From Streptomyces thermodiastaticus (lineage in GTDB: Bacteria; Actinomycetota; Actinomycetes; Streptomycetales; Streptomycetaceae): 64,000 nt of DNA. Below are positions 52,681-61,353 of the stretch, one piece after another. The translations under genes and the position numbers were made by a program. Below the pieces are notes generated by a model that worked only from the letters and a program-made list of their open reading frames with translations, was not told the DNA's origin and searched no databases. The first letter of the stretch is position 1; each line of letters starts with the position of its first letter. Location: contig NZ_BNBV01000017.1 in assembly GCF_014656135.1 (NCBI RefSeq), positions 62,001 through 126,000 on the forward strand, read 5' to 3'.

Positions 52681-53505
52681 TCAGTTGAAGGTGTCCGGGT
52701 CGGGGCCGGTGCGCATGCCCCGGTCCAGGGCGGCGATGGCGGCCGTCTCGTCGTCGGAGAGGGTGAAGTCGAAGACGTCGATGTTCTCCCGGATGCGGGC
52801 GGGCGTCACCGACTTCGGGATGACGATGTTGCCGAGCTGCAGGTGCCAGCGCAGGACGACCTGGGCGGGCGACTTGCCGTGCCGCTCGGCGATGGCGGTG
52901 ATCGCCTCGTCCTTCAGCACCGCACCCTGCGCCAGCGGGCTCCACGCCTCGGTGGCGATGCCGAGTTCGGCGTGCACGCCGCGCAGCTCCTTCTGCTGCA
53001 GGCCGGGGTGCAGTTCGACCTGGTTGACGGCCGGCACCAGGTCGCTGTCCTGAAGCAGGCGCCTGAGGTGCGCCGGCTGGAAGTTGGACACGCCCGCCGC
53101 CTTGATCCGCCCCTCCTCGGCCAGCTTGGCGATGGCCTTCCACGACTCGCGGTACAGGTCGCGGGCCGGGGTGGGCCAGTGGATGAGGTACAGGTCGACG
53201 TAGTCCAGGCCCAGCTTGCTCAGGCTCGCGTCGAAGGCCTTGAGCGTGGCGTCGTAGCCCTGGTCGGTGTTCCACAGCTTCGTGGTGACGAACAGCTCCT
53301 CGCGGGGGAGGCCGGAGGCGCTGAGGGCACGGCCGACACCGGTCTCGTTGCCGTAGACGGCGGCGGTGTCGATGCTGCGGTAGCCGGCCTCGAGGGCGGC
53401 GGTGACCGCGTCGGTGGTCTGGTCGTCGGGTACCTGGAAGACGCCGAAGCCGAGCTGGGGGATCTCGACGCCGTTGTTGAGCCGGACGGTGGGGATGGTG
53501 GTCAT
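52681..53505 (-). CDS. Aldo/keto reductase
   Basis: 274 residues, family AKR5-like. The catalytic tetrad is visible: IDTAAVYGNE (Asp, Tyr), TTKLWN (Lys), and LIHWPTP (His). The C-terminal segment VVLRWHLQLGNIVIPKSVTPARI binds NADPH. It reduces aldehydes or ketones such as 2,5-diketogluconate or methylglyoxal. The gene precedes the LLM enzyme; it sits just downstream of a DUF336 gene on the same strand (97 bases apart). No regulator is adjacent. Confidence 0.92.
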   Translation of the reverse strand: MTTIPTVRLNNGVEIPQLGFGVFQVPDDQTTDAVTAALEAGYRSIDTAAVYGNETGVGRALSASGLPREELFVTTKLWNTDQGYDATLKAFDASLSKLGLDYVDLYLIHWPTPARDLYRESWKAIAKLAEEGRIKAAGVSNFQPAHLRRLLQDSDLVPAVNQVELHPGLQQKELRGVHAELGIATEAWSPLAQGAVLKDEAITAIAERHGKSPAQVVLRWHLQLGNIVIPKSVTPARIRENIDVFDFTLSDDETAAIAALDRGMRTGPDPDTFN

Positions 53506-53602
53506 GGTGTGTGTCTCCTTCGCACGGTGCGGTCGGTTCGGATCCGGCGCGGTGCCGCGGCGGATGCCTGGTCGGTGACGACCTGCTGGGATGTACGGGC
53601 GA

Positions 53603-54031
53603 TCAGGACAGCTCCCTGAGCGCGGTGGCGGCCACGGTGTGGTCCTGCTCGGGTGCGCCGCCGCCGACGCCGATGGCGCCGACGAGGCGGCCGTCGCGGT
53701 GGATCGGCAGACCGCCGGCGATGAACAGCAGCGGCTTGTCGAGCGCGGTGGGCAGGCTGTGGAACGGCCCCTCCGGCTTGACCAGGTCCACCAGGTCGGC
53801 GGTCGGAGTGTCGAGCTGGAGGGCTGTGTAGGCCTTGCGGGTGCTGGTCTCGCCGGAGATCAACACGGCCCGGTCGTCCCGGCGGAAGGCCAGCAGGTGC
53901 CCGCCGGCGTCCAGCACGGTGACGCTCACGGCGATGCCGGCGGCCGCGGCGGCCCTGCGGGCGGCGGTGACGAGGATGTCCGCCTCCTGGGTGGTCAGCG
54001 GTGCGACGGCGGTGGCGGCGGATGTGGTCAT
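53603..54031 (-). CDS. GlcG/HbpS family heme-degrading-type domain protein (DUF336)
   Basis: 142 residues. ADILVTAARRAAAAAGIAVSVTVLDAGG, LAFRRDDRAVLISGETSTRKAYTA, and GGLPIHRDGRLVGAIGVGGG are the standard motifs of the DUF336/HbpS fold. The S. reticuli HbpS is secreted and binds heme; this copy lacks a signal peptide and so acts in the cytoplasm. Homologues are often found next to short-chain or aldo/keto reductases and MFS carriers, as here. Function as a scaffold or heme-related protein is uncertain. Confidence 0.85.
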   Translation of the reverse strand: MTTSAATAVAPLTTQEADILVTAARRAAAAAGIAVSVTVLDAGGHLLAFRRDDRAVLISGETSTRKAYTALQLDTPTADLVDLVKPEGPFHSLPTALDKPLLFIAGGLPIHRDGRLVGAIGVGGGAPEQDHTVAATALRELS

Positions 54032-54087
54032 CACGGGTTCCTTCACAGCAGAGGGACAAACAGGAACGGAGTGCTCGGCGGGCGCGG

Positions 54088-55299
54088 TCAGTGCCGGGCG
54101 GCCGCCGGGGTGCTCGTGTCCGCCGCGGACCGTGCGACGACACGGCCGGCCGCGCGAGAGCGGCGGTCGAGGTGTGCGGCGAGGAAGGCGAGGAGCAGGG
54201 CGGTGCCGGACAGCAGGGCGCCGACCCAGTTCGGGGAGGTGTAGCCCAGGCCCGCGTCGATGACGACCCCACCGAGCCACGCGGCCAGGGCGTTGCCCAG
54301 GTTGAACGCGCCGATGTTGGCGGCGGAGGCCAGGGTCGGTGCCGCCGAGGCCTGGTCGAGCACCCACTTCTGCAGCGGCGGTACGGTCGCGAAGCCGAGC
54401 GCGCCGATCAGGCAGAGAGTGATCGCGGCCGGCACCTTGTCGTGGGCGGTCACGGTGAACAGCAGCAGGGCCAGCGCCAGGGCGCCCAGGGCGGTGAACA
54501 GCATCGGCATCAGGGCACGGTCGGCGAACTTGCCGCCGAGCAGGTTGCCCAGGAACATTCCGATGCCGAACAGGACGAGCAGCCAGGTCACGGCGGACTC
54601 GGTGTAGCCGGCGACCTGTGTCATCATCGGGGTGATGTAGGTGATCGCGGCGAAGACACCGCCGTAGCCGAGCACCGTCATCGCCATGGCCAGCCACACC
54701 TGCACCTTGCGGAACGCGGCGAACTCGTTGCGCACGTCCGGGGTCTTGGGCCGTCCCTTCTCCGGCACCAGCCCGGCCACGCCGAGCAGGCCGACGACGC
54801 CCAGGGCGGCGACGATGAGGAAGGTGACACGCCAGCCGGCCACCTGCCCGATCCAGGTGCCCGCGGGGACACCGACGATGTTGGCCACGGTCAGGCCCAT
54901 GAACATCAGCGAGATGGCCGAGGCCTTCTTCTCCGGAGCCACCAGGTCGGCGGCGACCACCGAGCCGATGCCGAAGAACGCGCCGTGCGCGAGGGAGGCG
55001 ACGACCCGGCCGGTCAGCATGAGGCCGAAGACGGGCGCCAGGGCCGACAGCGCGTTGCCGACGACGAACAACGCCATCAGGAACATGAGCATCTTCTTGC
55101 GGGACACCTTGGTGCCCAGCACGGTCAGCAGCGGCGCGCCGATGACGACGCCGAGGGCGTAACCGGAGACCAGCCAGCCGGCCGCCGGGATGGACACGCC
55201 GAAGTCGTCCGCGACCTGAGGCAGCACGCCCATGATCACGAATTCGGTGGTGCCGATCCCGAAGGCCCCGATGGCCAGTGCCAGGAGCGCGAGAGGCAT
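54088..55299 (-). CDS. MFS transporter, DHA1 family (drug/arabinose efflux type)
   Basis: 403 residues with twelve membrane segments. ALAIGAFGIGTTEFVIMGVLPQVADDFGVSIPAAG at the N-terminus is the DHA1 signature (AraJ/PbuE/YdhP type). GALLLTVLG and KVSRKKMLM represent the first loop motif. It probably exports small molecules or drugs. The MarR gene lies divergently across 147 bases containing an inverted repeat, and is the likely regulator. Confidence 0.9.
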   Translation of the reverse strand: MPLALLALAIGAFGIGTTEFVIMGVLPQVADDFGVSIPAAGWLVSGYALGVVIGAPLLTVLGTKVSRKKMLMFLMALFVVGNALSALAPVFGLMLTGRVVASLAHGAFFGIGSVVAADLVAPEKKASAISLMFMGLTVANIVGVPAGTWIGQVAGWRVTFLIVAALGVVGLLGVAGLVPEKGRPKTPDVRNEFAAFRKVQVWLAMAMTVLGYGGVFAAITYITPMMTQVAGYTESAVTWLLVLFGIGMFLGNLLGGKFADRALMPMLFTALGALALALLLFTVTAHDKVPAAITLCLIGALGFATVPPLQKWVLDQASAAPTLASAANIGAFNLGNALAAWLGGVVIDAGLGYTSPNWVGALLSGTALLLAFLAAHLDRRSRAAGRVVARSAADTSTPAAARH

Positions 55300-55352
55300 G
55301 GGGAGCCACCCTTCAAAAGATTGCGTGAGGCGCTTACGTCCGACGACAATAG

Positions 55353-55413
55353 TTGCACACGCTGTCTAACGTCAAAATCAAAAGAAGCGCGATGAGTTTG
55401 CCTTCGTGTGCAA
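55353..55413. promoter_or_regulatory. Inverted repeat in the MFS/MarR divergent promoter
   Basis: TTGCACACG (55353-55361) and CGTGTGCAA (55405-55413) are perfect complements separated by 43 bases. Each arm may be a MarR half-site or part of a promoter for one direction. The gap between them is comparatively AT-rich. Confidence 0.5.
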
Positions 55414-55446
55414 TCATTGGGGAACGGCCCGACGAAGGAGGCCCCG

Positions 55447-55917
55447 ATGACCGCAACCAACCCGGCGCTCACCGCCCTGGCTCATGGCTGGTGTGCGCTG
55501 TCCCTGCTGCACGACAGGATCGAGTCGCACCTGGAGCGCCGGCTGCAGGCCGCGTTCGGTCTGAGCGTGCGCGAGTACTCCCTGCTGGACGTGCTGAGCC
55601 GCCAGCACGACGGGGAAGGGGGCCATCTGCAGATGAAGCAGGTCGCCGACGCCGTCGTGCTCAGCCAGAGCGCCACCACCCGCCTCGTCAGCCGCCTCGA
55701 GGACCGCGGCCTGCTCTCGCGGTACCTGTGCCCCACCGACCGGCGGGGCATCTACACCAACGTCACCGACGCGGGCCTGCAGCTTCTCGATGCGGCACGC
55801 CCGGTGAACGAGGCGGCCCTGGGCGAAGCACTCGCTCAGGCCGCTCGCGACCCCCGGCTCCGCCCGCTGGTGCGAGCCGTGGAAGCCGTGCGAGCACCGG
55901 TGGTGATGGCGGCATGA
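55447..55917 (+). CDS. MarR family transcriptional regulator
   Basis: 156 residues. The winged HTH reads LQMKQVADAVVLSQSATTRLVSRLEDRGLL (about 60-89), with wing RRGIYTNVTDAG. ATG 55447 follows GAAGGAGG by five bases. The stop overlaps the ATG of the NADP-dependent oxidoreductase gene, so the two form an operon. Candidate binding site is the inverted repeat upstream. It likely represses its own operon and the divergent MFS exporter, responding to a phenolic or oxidant ligand. Confidence 0.9.
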   Translation: MTATNPALTALAHGWCALSLLHDRIESHLERRLQAAFGLSVREYSLLDVLSRQHDGEGGHLQMKQVADAVVLSQSATTRLVSRLEDRGLLSRYLCPTDRRGIYTNVTDAGLQLLDAARPVNEAALGEALAQAARDPRLRPLVRAVEAVRAPVVMAA

Positions 55918-56852
55918 AGGCGATCGCACTCGACGGATACGGCGGCCCGGACGCGCTGCGGCTGACCGAGGTCCCCGACCCCAAGGTGGCCCCCGGCGAG
56001 GTACTGATCCGGGTGAAGGCGGCCGGCGTCAACCCGGTGGACTGGAAGCTCGCCGAAGGACGTCTGGACGCGATCATGGAGACGCGCTTCCCGCTGATCC
56101 CCGGCTGGGACGTGGCCGGGGTGGTCGAGCGGGTCGGCTTCGACGTCGAGGAGTTCGCGCCCGGCGACGAGGTCTTCGGCTACATCCGCAAGGACACCGC
56201 CCAGCTCGGTGCCTACGCCGAACTGGTCTCCGCCCATGTGCGCATGCTGGCCCGCAAACCCGCCGCTCTGTCCTGGGAACAGGCCGCGGGCGTCCCGCTC
56301 GCCGGACTCACCGCCTATCAGGCCGTCAAGAGAGTCGGCGTCCGCGCCGGTGACACCGTCCTGGTGCACGCGGCCGCGGGCGGCGTCGGCTCGCTGGGCG
56401 TCCAGATCGCCGCCGCGCTCGGCGCCCGGGTGATCGGTACGGCGAGCCCGCGCAACCACGACTTCGTGCTCAGGCTCGGCGCGGAGCCGGTGGCCTACGG
56501 CGACAAACTCGCCGAGCGCGTTGCACGGCTGGCCCCCGAGGGCGTCGACGCGGTCCTCGACTTCGTCGGCGGGGACGCCGTGGACGTCTCGCTGGGGCTG
56601 GTGCACAGCCCGGAGCGGCTGGCCTCCATCGCCGACCCCGGGGCCGCCGCGAAGGGCGGCCACTACGTCTGGGTCCGCCCCGACTCGGCGGACCTGACGG
56701 ACCTGGCGGAGCTGGCCGCCGACGGGAAGCTGACCGTCTTCGTCGACCGGGTGTTCCCGCTCGCACAGGCGGCCCGGGCCTGGCGGCTGAACAGCCAGGG
56801 TCACACCCGCGGCAAGCTCGTGCTGTCCGTGACGGAGCCCGAGGACTCCTGA
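55914..56852 (+). CDS. NADP-dependent quinone oxidoreductase (MDR family)
   Basis: 312 residues, zeta-crystallin type. AAGVNPVDWKLAEG and IPGWDVAGVVERVG in the GroES-like domain, VHAAAGGVGSLGVQIA for NADPH. Zinc ligands are absent. A TIGR02823-independent, short form, often in operons with MarR or TetR regulators. It is translationally coupled to the MarR gene (ATGA). It likely reduces quinones or enones as part of an electrophile-resistance response. The downstream bidirectional hairpin ends the operon. Confidence 0.88.
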   Translation: MKAIALDGYGGPDALRLTEVPDPKVAPGEVLIRVKAAGVNPVDWKLAEGRLDAIMETRFPLIPGWDVAGVVERVGFDVEEFAPGDEVFGYIRKDTAQLGAYAELVSAHVRMLARKPAALSWEQAAGVPLAGLTAYQAVKRVGVRAGDTVLVHAAAGGVGSLGVQIAAALGARVIGTASPRNHDFVLRLGAEPVAYGDKLAERVARLAPEGVDAVLDFVGGDAVDVSLGLVHSPERLASIADPGAAAKGGHYVWVRPDSADLTDLAELAADGKLTVFVDRVFPLAQAARAWRLNSQGHTRGKLVLSVTEPEDS

Positions 56853-56922
56853 GCGCCGCGTCCGGCCGGCCCGGACGGCGTGACCGGCCGCGGACGCGAC
56901 ACCGGCGGCGGCCGTCTTGAAC

Positions 56923-56973
56923 ACGTGTGACCCGCATCGCCCCAGCGCCCCGGGGTCGATGCGGGTCACACGT
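56923..56973. terminator. Bidirectional terminator
   Basis: Perfect 17-bp inverted repeat: ACGTGTGACCCGCATCG at 56923-56939 and its complement at 56957-56973. The loop CCCCAGCGCCCCGGGGT can itself pair (CCCC/GGGG). It sits between the convergent oxidoreductase and metallo-hydrolase genes. Confidence 0.8.
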
Positions 56974-57016
56974 CCGTCCGGCACGGTGCGCCGGCCCCGG
57001 CCCGTGCCCGGACCCG

Positions 57017-57934
57017 TCAGAGGGCCGCGGGCGCCCAGGGGCCGACGGTGTACCGGCTGCCCTCACGCCCAACCCACACCGCCCCCGCACCGCCGAAGTG
57101 CGCGGGCACCACCAGTTCGCGCGCGTCCGCGGCGCGTTCCAGCAGCGCGCGGCGGGTCGCCGCGGCCTGACGTGGATCCTCGCAGAAGCAGCTGTTCCAG
57201 TCCGGCTCGACGATCTGCACCGGGCTGTGCAGCACATCGCCCACGAACACGGCGCGGTCGGAACCGGAGGACAGCCGCACGACGCAGGAGCCCGGGGTGT
57301 GACCCGGCGCGGGCTCCAGACTGAGGTTGCCGTCGATCCGGTAGGCGCCCTCCCAGAGCACTGCCTGGCCGAGGACGGGTGCGATGCTGTCGTCGTAGAC
57401 GAAGCGGCTGCCCTCGAAGCGACGCCGCTCGTGCTCGTCGCGGGGCGCGCGGCGACGATGGGCGTTGCGCGGATCGAAATAGATCTGGTCGGTCTTCGGG
57501 ATCAGATAGGTGGCGTTCGGGAACGCCGGCGTCCACACGCCGTCGCGCAGGCGGGTGTTCCAGCCCACGTGGTCGTAGTGGATGTGCGTGTTGATCACGA
57601 CGTCCACCTGCTCCGGGCGGACACCGGCCTCGGCGAGCCGGTCCAGGAAGTTTGTCGACAGGTGGTCGAACAGCGGCATCTGCGGCCGGTGACGGTCGTT
57701 GCCCACACCCGTGTCGACGAGGACGGTCTTCCCCTCGCTGCGCAGCACCCAGGTCTGCGCGGCCCCGCGGTACATCCCGGTCCGCGGATCGTAGTGATCC
57801 GGCACGAGGAGGGACTCGTGCTCCTTCCAGACCCGGTCCGTGCTGTCCGGGACGATCGACCGGGCGGGGGCGATCTCCCCCTGCCACTCGACCACCTTCG
57901 TGATCTCGACATTGCCGAGCTGAAAACGCTGCAT
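57017..57934 (-). CDS. MBL-fold metallo-hydrolase
   Basis: 305 residues. The metal-binding motif NTHIHYDHVGWN (HxHxDH) is present, followed by later His/Asp ligands (PAPGHTPGSCVV, VFVGDVLHSP). Longer than lactonases but the SRFV-x-D-insert and AVLWEGAYRID segments fit the quorum-quenching lactonase/alkylsulfatase-like MBL group (methyl parathion hydrolase-like). No signal peptide. Divergent from an AraC regulator gene across 95 bases, which may be its inducer. Substrate not deducible. Confidence 0.88.
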   Translation of the reverse strand: MQRFQLGNVEITKVVEWQGEIAPARSIVPDSTDRVWKEHESLLVPDHYDPRTGMYRGAAQTWVLRSEGKTVLVDTGVGNDRHRPQMPLFDHLSTNFLDRLAEAGVRPEQVDVVINTHIHYDHVGWNTRLRDGVWTPAFPNATYLIPKTDQIYFDPRNAHRRRAPRDEHERRRFEGSRFVYDDSIAPVLGQAVLWEGAYRIDGNLSLEPAPGHTPGSCVVRLSSGSDRAVFVGDVLHSPVQIVEPDWNSCFCEDPRQAAATRRALLERAADARELVVPAHFGGAGAVWVGREGSRYTVGPWAPAAL

Positions 57935-58029
57935 ACGACCACGCTAGGGTCAGGCACCGCGCAGACCAATACGTGACAGGGTCATCTGTATGCGTGTTCG
58001 TCTCAGCGAGCGCGCCGTACAGTACGAGC

Positions 58030-58944
58030 ATGGACGTGCTCAGCGACGTGATCACCGCCATGCGCACCGGCCGGCCGGCCGCCAGCCGGGCCCGGGTGTC
58101 CGGCCCCTGGTGCTTCCGGTTCGACCGCTACGACGGCGCCGGCTTCCATGTGCTGCTGCGCGGCACCGGCTGGCTGGTGCCGGAGCACGGCGCACCGGTG
58201 CCGCTGGACGCCGGGGACGTCGTCCTGGTGCCGCACGGCAGTGCCCATGTGCTGTCCGACTCGCCCGGAGACCGGGGTGCGGTGCCCTTCGACGCCGCGG
58301 TGGACGACCCGGAGGGCCGCACCGAGTTCCTGTGCGGCAAGTACCGCATCGACCGCGGGCGCACGCACCCGCTGCTGACGGAGCTGCCCGACGTCGTCCA
58401 CCTCCCGCGCCGCCTCGGGCGGCACCCCGACCTGCGGGCCGCCGTCGACCTGCTCGCCGGTGAGACGACCGGCGAACGGCCCGGCCGGGACTGCGTGATC
58501 CCCGGGCTGCTCGATCTGCTGCTGGTGTACATGGTCCGGGCCTGGTTCGACGAGCACCCGGGGACCGGCTGGCCCCGGGCGCTGCACGACAGCGAGGTCG
58601 CCGCGGCTCTCCAGGCCCTGCACGGCGACCCGGCCGCCCCGTGGCGGCTGGAGAACCTGGCCGCCCACGTCGGGGTGTCGCGCGCGACCCTCGCCCGGCG
58701 GTTCACGGCCCTCACCGGACAGCCGCCCATGGCCTACCTGACCTGGTGGCGCATGATCACCGCGGCCCACCTGCTCAGGGAGACCGACCGGCCGCTGCCC
58801 TCGATCGCCCGGCAGGTCGGCTACGGCTCGCCCTTCGCCTTCGCCCACGCCTTCAAACGGCACTTCGGTCTGCCCCCGGGCCGCTACCGCGCACGCACGG
58901 AGGCGGCCGCCGCTCCCAGCGGCGCCGCGGACGTCTTCCGGTGA
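58030..58944 (+). CDS. AraC family regulator with cupin sensor domain
   Basis: 304 residues. N-terminal cupin-like part: VLLRGTGWLVPEHGAPVPLDAGDVVLVPHGSAH. The last 100 residues hold the AraC HTH pair (LENLAAHVGVSRATLARRF and LPSIARQVGYGSPFAFAHAF). Similar in organisation to the AraC protein at 45033-45959. ATG 58030 was chosen because MDVLSDV aligns with the MDVLSYQL start of that relative. It is divergent from the metallo-hydrolase gene and is probably its activator. Confidence 0.9.
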   Translation: MDVLSDVITAMRTGRPAASRARVSGPWCFRFDRYDGAGFHVLLRGTGWLVPEHGAPVPLDAGDVVLVPHGSAHVLSDSPGDRGAVPFDAAVDDPEGRTEFLCGKYRIDRGRTHPLLTELPDVVHLPRRLGRHPDLRAAVDLLAGETTGERPGRDCVIPGLLDLLLVYMVRAWFDEHPGTGWPRALHDSEVAAALQALHGDPAAPWRLENLAAHVGVSRATLARRFTALTGQPPMAYLTWWRMITAAHLLRETDRPLPSIARQVGYGSPFAFAHAFKRHFGLPPGRYRARTEAAAAPSGAADVFR

Positions 58945-59065
58945 CGGCGGGGGTGGGCTCGATGCAGAAGTCCATGGAGTGCAGGTCGACGCCGGGCGGA
59001 ACGACGGCGTCGATCGCGTCGAGCAGGTCGTCGCCGAGTTCGACGTCGGCGCCGGCGAGGTGGAC
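58945..59065 (-). pseudogene. C-terminal relic of an aldo/keto reductase
   Basis: Minus-strand reading of this stretch gives ADVELGDDLLDAIDAVVPPG, then VDLHS, as at the end of AKR proteins (family pattern LSDDLLDAIDEIVPPG). Nothing before it: the coding sequence is cut at about 59065, where another relic begins. The frame also continues past the usual end. Confidence 0.6.
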
Positions 59066-59225
59066 CACACACCCGCACCACCCGGTCGTCGGTGACCTGG
59101 TGCTGGGCCACGAGGCGTTCACCCCGGTCGACGACCCCGGGCAGACCCTCGGACCGGCCACGGTCGAACCGGGCTCGCCCACCGCCGAACGCTTTGCCCT
59201 GCCGGCCAGTTGGGCCCGGTCGACG
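59066..59225 (+). pseudogene. C-terminal relic of an MmyB-like XRE regulator
   Basis: The plus-strand reading gives HPVVGDLVLGHEAFTPV then DDPGQTLGPATVEPGSPTAE and LPASWA. These are the last segments of the MmyB-type ligand domain (HPVVGDLxLxYEAL ... YTAEPGSPSxxALRLLASWA). The HTH and most of the protein are absent. It abuts the aldo/keto reductase relic, showing a deletion joined two genes. Confidence 0.6.
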
Positions 59226-59431
59226 ACGTGGAGCGCGTCCGGCGGCACACCGGCGCGGCCCTGAAGGAGCCGCGGGCCCGGCACCTGCGCCGCCTGCCGT
59301 CGTCTCCCTCCGGCCCGGCGCCCGCCGGCCGCACCCGGGCGACCCGGCCACGGTGCGCGCACCGACGGCGTGCCCGCACGCCGGCGGCGACCCGCCGGGC
59401 CGGCCCGGGCAGCCTCCGGTGAAAGGCCCGG
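59226..59431. other. GC-rich gap before the SDR gene
   Basis: 206 bases with no recognisable coding signal. It may hold further remains of the deleted segment. The end of the SDR gene lies at 59432. Confidence 0.3.
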
Positions 59432-60313
59432 TCAGGGCCGGATGTTCTCCAGGTCCTCCAGGAGACCCGGGCCGGTGGGCTGCCAGCCGAGGGCATGGCG
59501 GGTGTGGGCGCTCGACGACGGCTGGTCCGTGGCGAAGAACGGGCCGAACGGGCCGAAGGCCTCCTGCGGGACCTGCTCGACCGGCAGGCCCAGGCGCCGG
59601 CCGATGACGTCTGCGACGTCCCGCACCCGGACTCCTTCGTCGGCCACGGCGTGCCAGGACGTCCCGGCCGGCGCCGACTCGAGGGCCAGCCGGAACAGGG
59701 CGGCCGCGTCGCGCGCATGCACGGCCGGCCAGCGCTGGGTGCCGTCGCCCGGGTAGCCCGCCACCCCGGTGCGGCGCGCCGTCTCGGCCAGCATGCCGGC
59801 ATATCCCCCCCGGCCCTGGTCGTGCACCGTGCGCGGCAGGCGGACGGCCGTGCTGCGCAGACCGCGCGAGGCCATGTCCAGCAGGGCCAGGACGCTGCGG
59901 CCGCGCTCGCCGACGACTCCCCGCGTCTCCGGCGGATCGTTCTCGGTGGACGCACGGCCCGACGCCACGGGGGTGCCGGAGGACGTCACGAGGGGGCGGT
60001 CGCTGCCGAGCAGTTCCTCGCTCAGTGCGGTGAGCGCGGCGCGTTCCTCGGCGATGGACCGTGCGATCGCGTCCGGACTGCTGTAGTCGCGTCCGAACGC
60101 CAGATTGATCACGCCGTCGGACCGTGCGGCGCCGGACCGCAGCACACCGGCATCCGCGAAGTCTCCGCGCAGCACCTCGGCACCCGCCTCCCGCAGCGTG
60201 CGTGCCGAGGCGTCCGAGCGGGCCAGCGCGAGCACGGTGTGGCCATGGGCGAGCAGTTCGGCGACGACGGCGGAGCCGACGGTGCCGGTACCGCCGGTGA
60301 TGAAAACATGCAT
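59432..60313 (-). CDS. NAD(P)-dependent epimerase/dehydratase-like SDR protein
   Basis: 293 residues, extended/atypical SDR. HVFITGGTGTVGSAVVAELL (2-21) is the NAD(P) loop. LVTSSGTPVA is the central Ser region, but the Tyr-x3-Lys pair is absent or displaced. RDAAALFRLALESAPAGTSWHAV and the C-terminus match the SDR_a4/YwnB-like group. Divergent from the TetR gene over 117 bases that contain three similar operators, so expression is under that repressor. ATG 60313 (MHVFITGG) chosen; one more ATG sits 12 bases upstream. Confidence 0.85.
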   Translation of the reverse strand: MHVFITGGTGTVGSAVVAELLAHGHTVLALARSDASARTLREAGAEVLRGDFADAGVLRSGAARSDGVINLAFGRDYSSPDAIARSIAEERAALTALSEELLGSDRPLVTSSGTPVASGRASTENDPPETRGVVGERGRSVLALLDMASRGLRSTAVRLPRTVHDQGRGGYAGMLAETARRTGVAGYPGDGTQRWPAVHARDAAALFRLALESAPAGTSWHAVADEGVRVRDVADVIGRRLGLPVEQVPQEAFGPFGPFFATDQPSSSAHTRHALGWQPTGPGLLEDLENIRP

Positions 60314-60327
60314 GGCTCTCCTCACAG

Positions 60328-60349
60328 TGATGGGACTCTTGTCCCGTCA
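60328..60349. promoter_or_regulatory. TetR operator, site 1
   Basis: TGATGGGAC with TCTT centre and GTCCCGTCA. Near-perfect palindrome (one mismatch), starting 15 bases from the SDR ATG. Confidence 0.7.
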
Positions 60350-60364
60350 CCCGACAGTACACCG

Positions 60365-60386
60365 TGATGGGACAAGAGTCCCATCA
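60365..60386. promoter_or_regulatory. TetR operator, site 2
   Basis: Perfect 9-bp arms TGATGGGAC and GTCCCATCA around AAGA. It has the same arms as site 1. Confidence 0.8.
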
Positions 60387-60396
60387 CTCGCCCACC

Positions 60397-60414
60397 ATGA
60401 GACCAAAGTCCCAT
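60397..60414. promoter_or_regulatory. TetR operator, degenerate site 3
   Basis: ATGAGACCAAAGTCCCAT. The right arm is as in sites 1 and 2; the left arm is partly changed. It lies 17 bases before the TetR ATG. Confidence 0.5.
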
Positions 60415-60430
60415 CGCCTATCCTTCTGCC

Positions 60431-61009
60431 ATGGCTAGATGGCAACCGGGGGCGACCGAACGTCTCGTCGTCGCGGCAGTCGACCTGTTCACCGAGCAGG
60501 GATACGACGCGACCACGGTCGCGCAGATCGCCGAGCGCGCCGGCGTGACCAAGAGCACGTTCTTCCGGCACTTCTCCGACAAGCGCGAGGTGCTGGTCGC
60601 CGGCCAGGAGACCCTGAGCAGGCTGCTGACGCAGGGCATCGCCGAGGCGCCCGACGACGCCGGCCCGCTGGAGGCGGTCGCGGCCGGTCTGCGGTGCGCT
60701 TCCGACGCCATGGGCCCGGAGAACCGCAGACTCGGCCCCCGCCTCAAGGCCGCCGTGGCCGCCAGCACCGAACTGCAGGAGCGTGACGCGCTCAAGAGCG
60801 TCGGTCTGTCGACCGCCATGAGGGATGCGTTGATGGCCCGCGGTGTGGCGGAGACGACTGCTCATCTCGCGGGTGAGCTGGGAGTCCTCGCGTTCAGGCG
60901 GGGCTACGAACGGTGGTGCGCGGGCGACCGTGACGACGCGGAAGGTTTCGCGCCCTACGCCCTGGCGGCGCTGGAGGAACTGCGCGCGGCCACGGCGACG
61001 CTGGTCTGA
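60431..61009 (+). CDS. TetR family transcriptional regulator
   Basis: 192 residues. The HTH (TVAQIAERAGVTKSTFFRHF) at about 31-50 is very typical. The C-terminal helical domain with TAHLAGELGVLAFRRGYERW is the effector-binding part. Three palindromic sites lie in the 117-base region shared with the divergent SDR gene. ATG 60431 has weak ribosome-binding capacity; a leaderless or short-leader transcript is possible. Ligand unknown, probably the substrate or product of the SDR enzyme. Confidence 0.92.
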   Translation: MARWQPGATERLVVAAVDLFTEQGYDATTVAQIAERAGVTKSTFFRHFSDKREVLVAGQETLSRLLTQGIAEAPDDAGPLEAVAAGLRCASDAMGPENRRLGPRLKAAVAASTELQERDALKSVGLSTAMRDALMARGVAETTAHLAGELGVLAFRRGYERWCAGDRDDAEGFAPYALAALEELRAATATLV

Positions 61010-61353
61010 GGCACGGCAGCCCTCAGGTGTCCGGGGGCTGTTGCCGCATCTGCCGCCGGTCGCCGGAGCCTGCCGCTCCCGTGTGCTCCCGACGCACGCC
61101 GGTTTGCGGCTCGGCGGCCGGAAGGCCGCGAGGGCATCTCCCGCGCCGGATGAGCCCGTCGGCAGGAGAGGGGGAGCCCGCGGACGTCACCGCGCGGCGA
61201 CAGCCGCGCCTTTGCGCCGGGAAGAGCCCTGCCGGAGCGGCGGGGCGGACACCCGGTGACACGAGGTCACGGACACGGCCCGGTCGGCGGACGGCCGGGG
61301 CGGTGCGGGCGGGAACAGGCCCCGTCCGGCCGGTGCCGCCCCGCCGCCCTCGT
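61010..61353. other. 344-base gap between convergent genes
   Basis: No gene is supported. GC-rich complementary stretches (CGGGGCGG near 61297 and CCGCCCCG near 61340) could form a terminator hairpin for the TetR and antiporter genes. Confidence 0.35.

Noticed and set aside
53603..54031. Secreted HbpS heme sensor
   Set aside because: The protein lacks a signal peptide and there is no SenS/SenR-type two-component system next to it.
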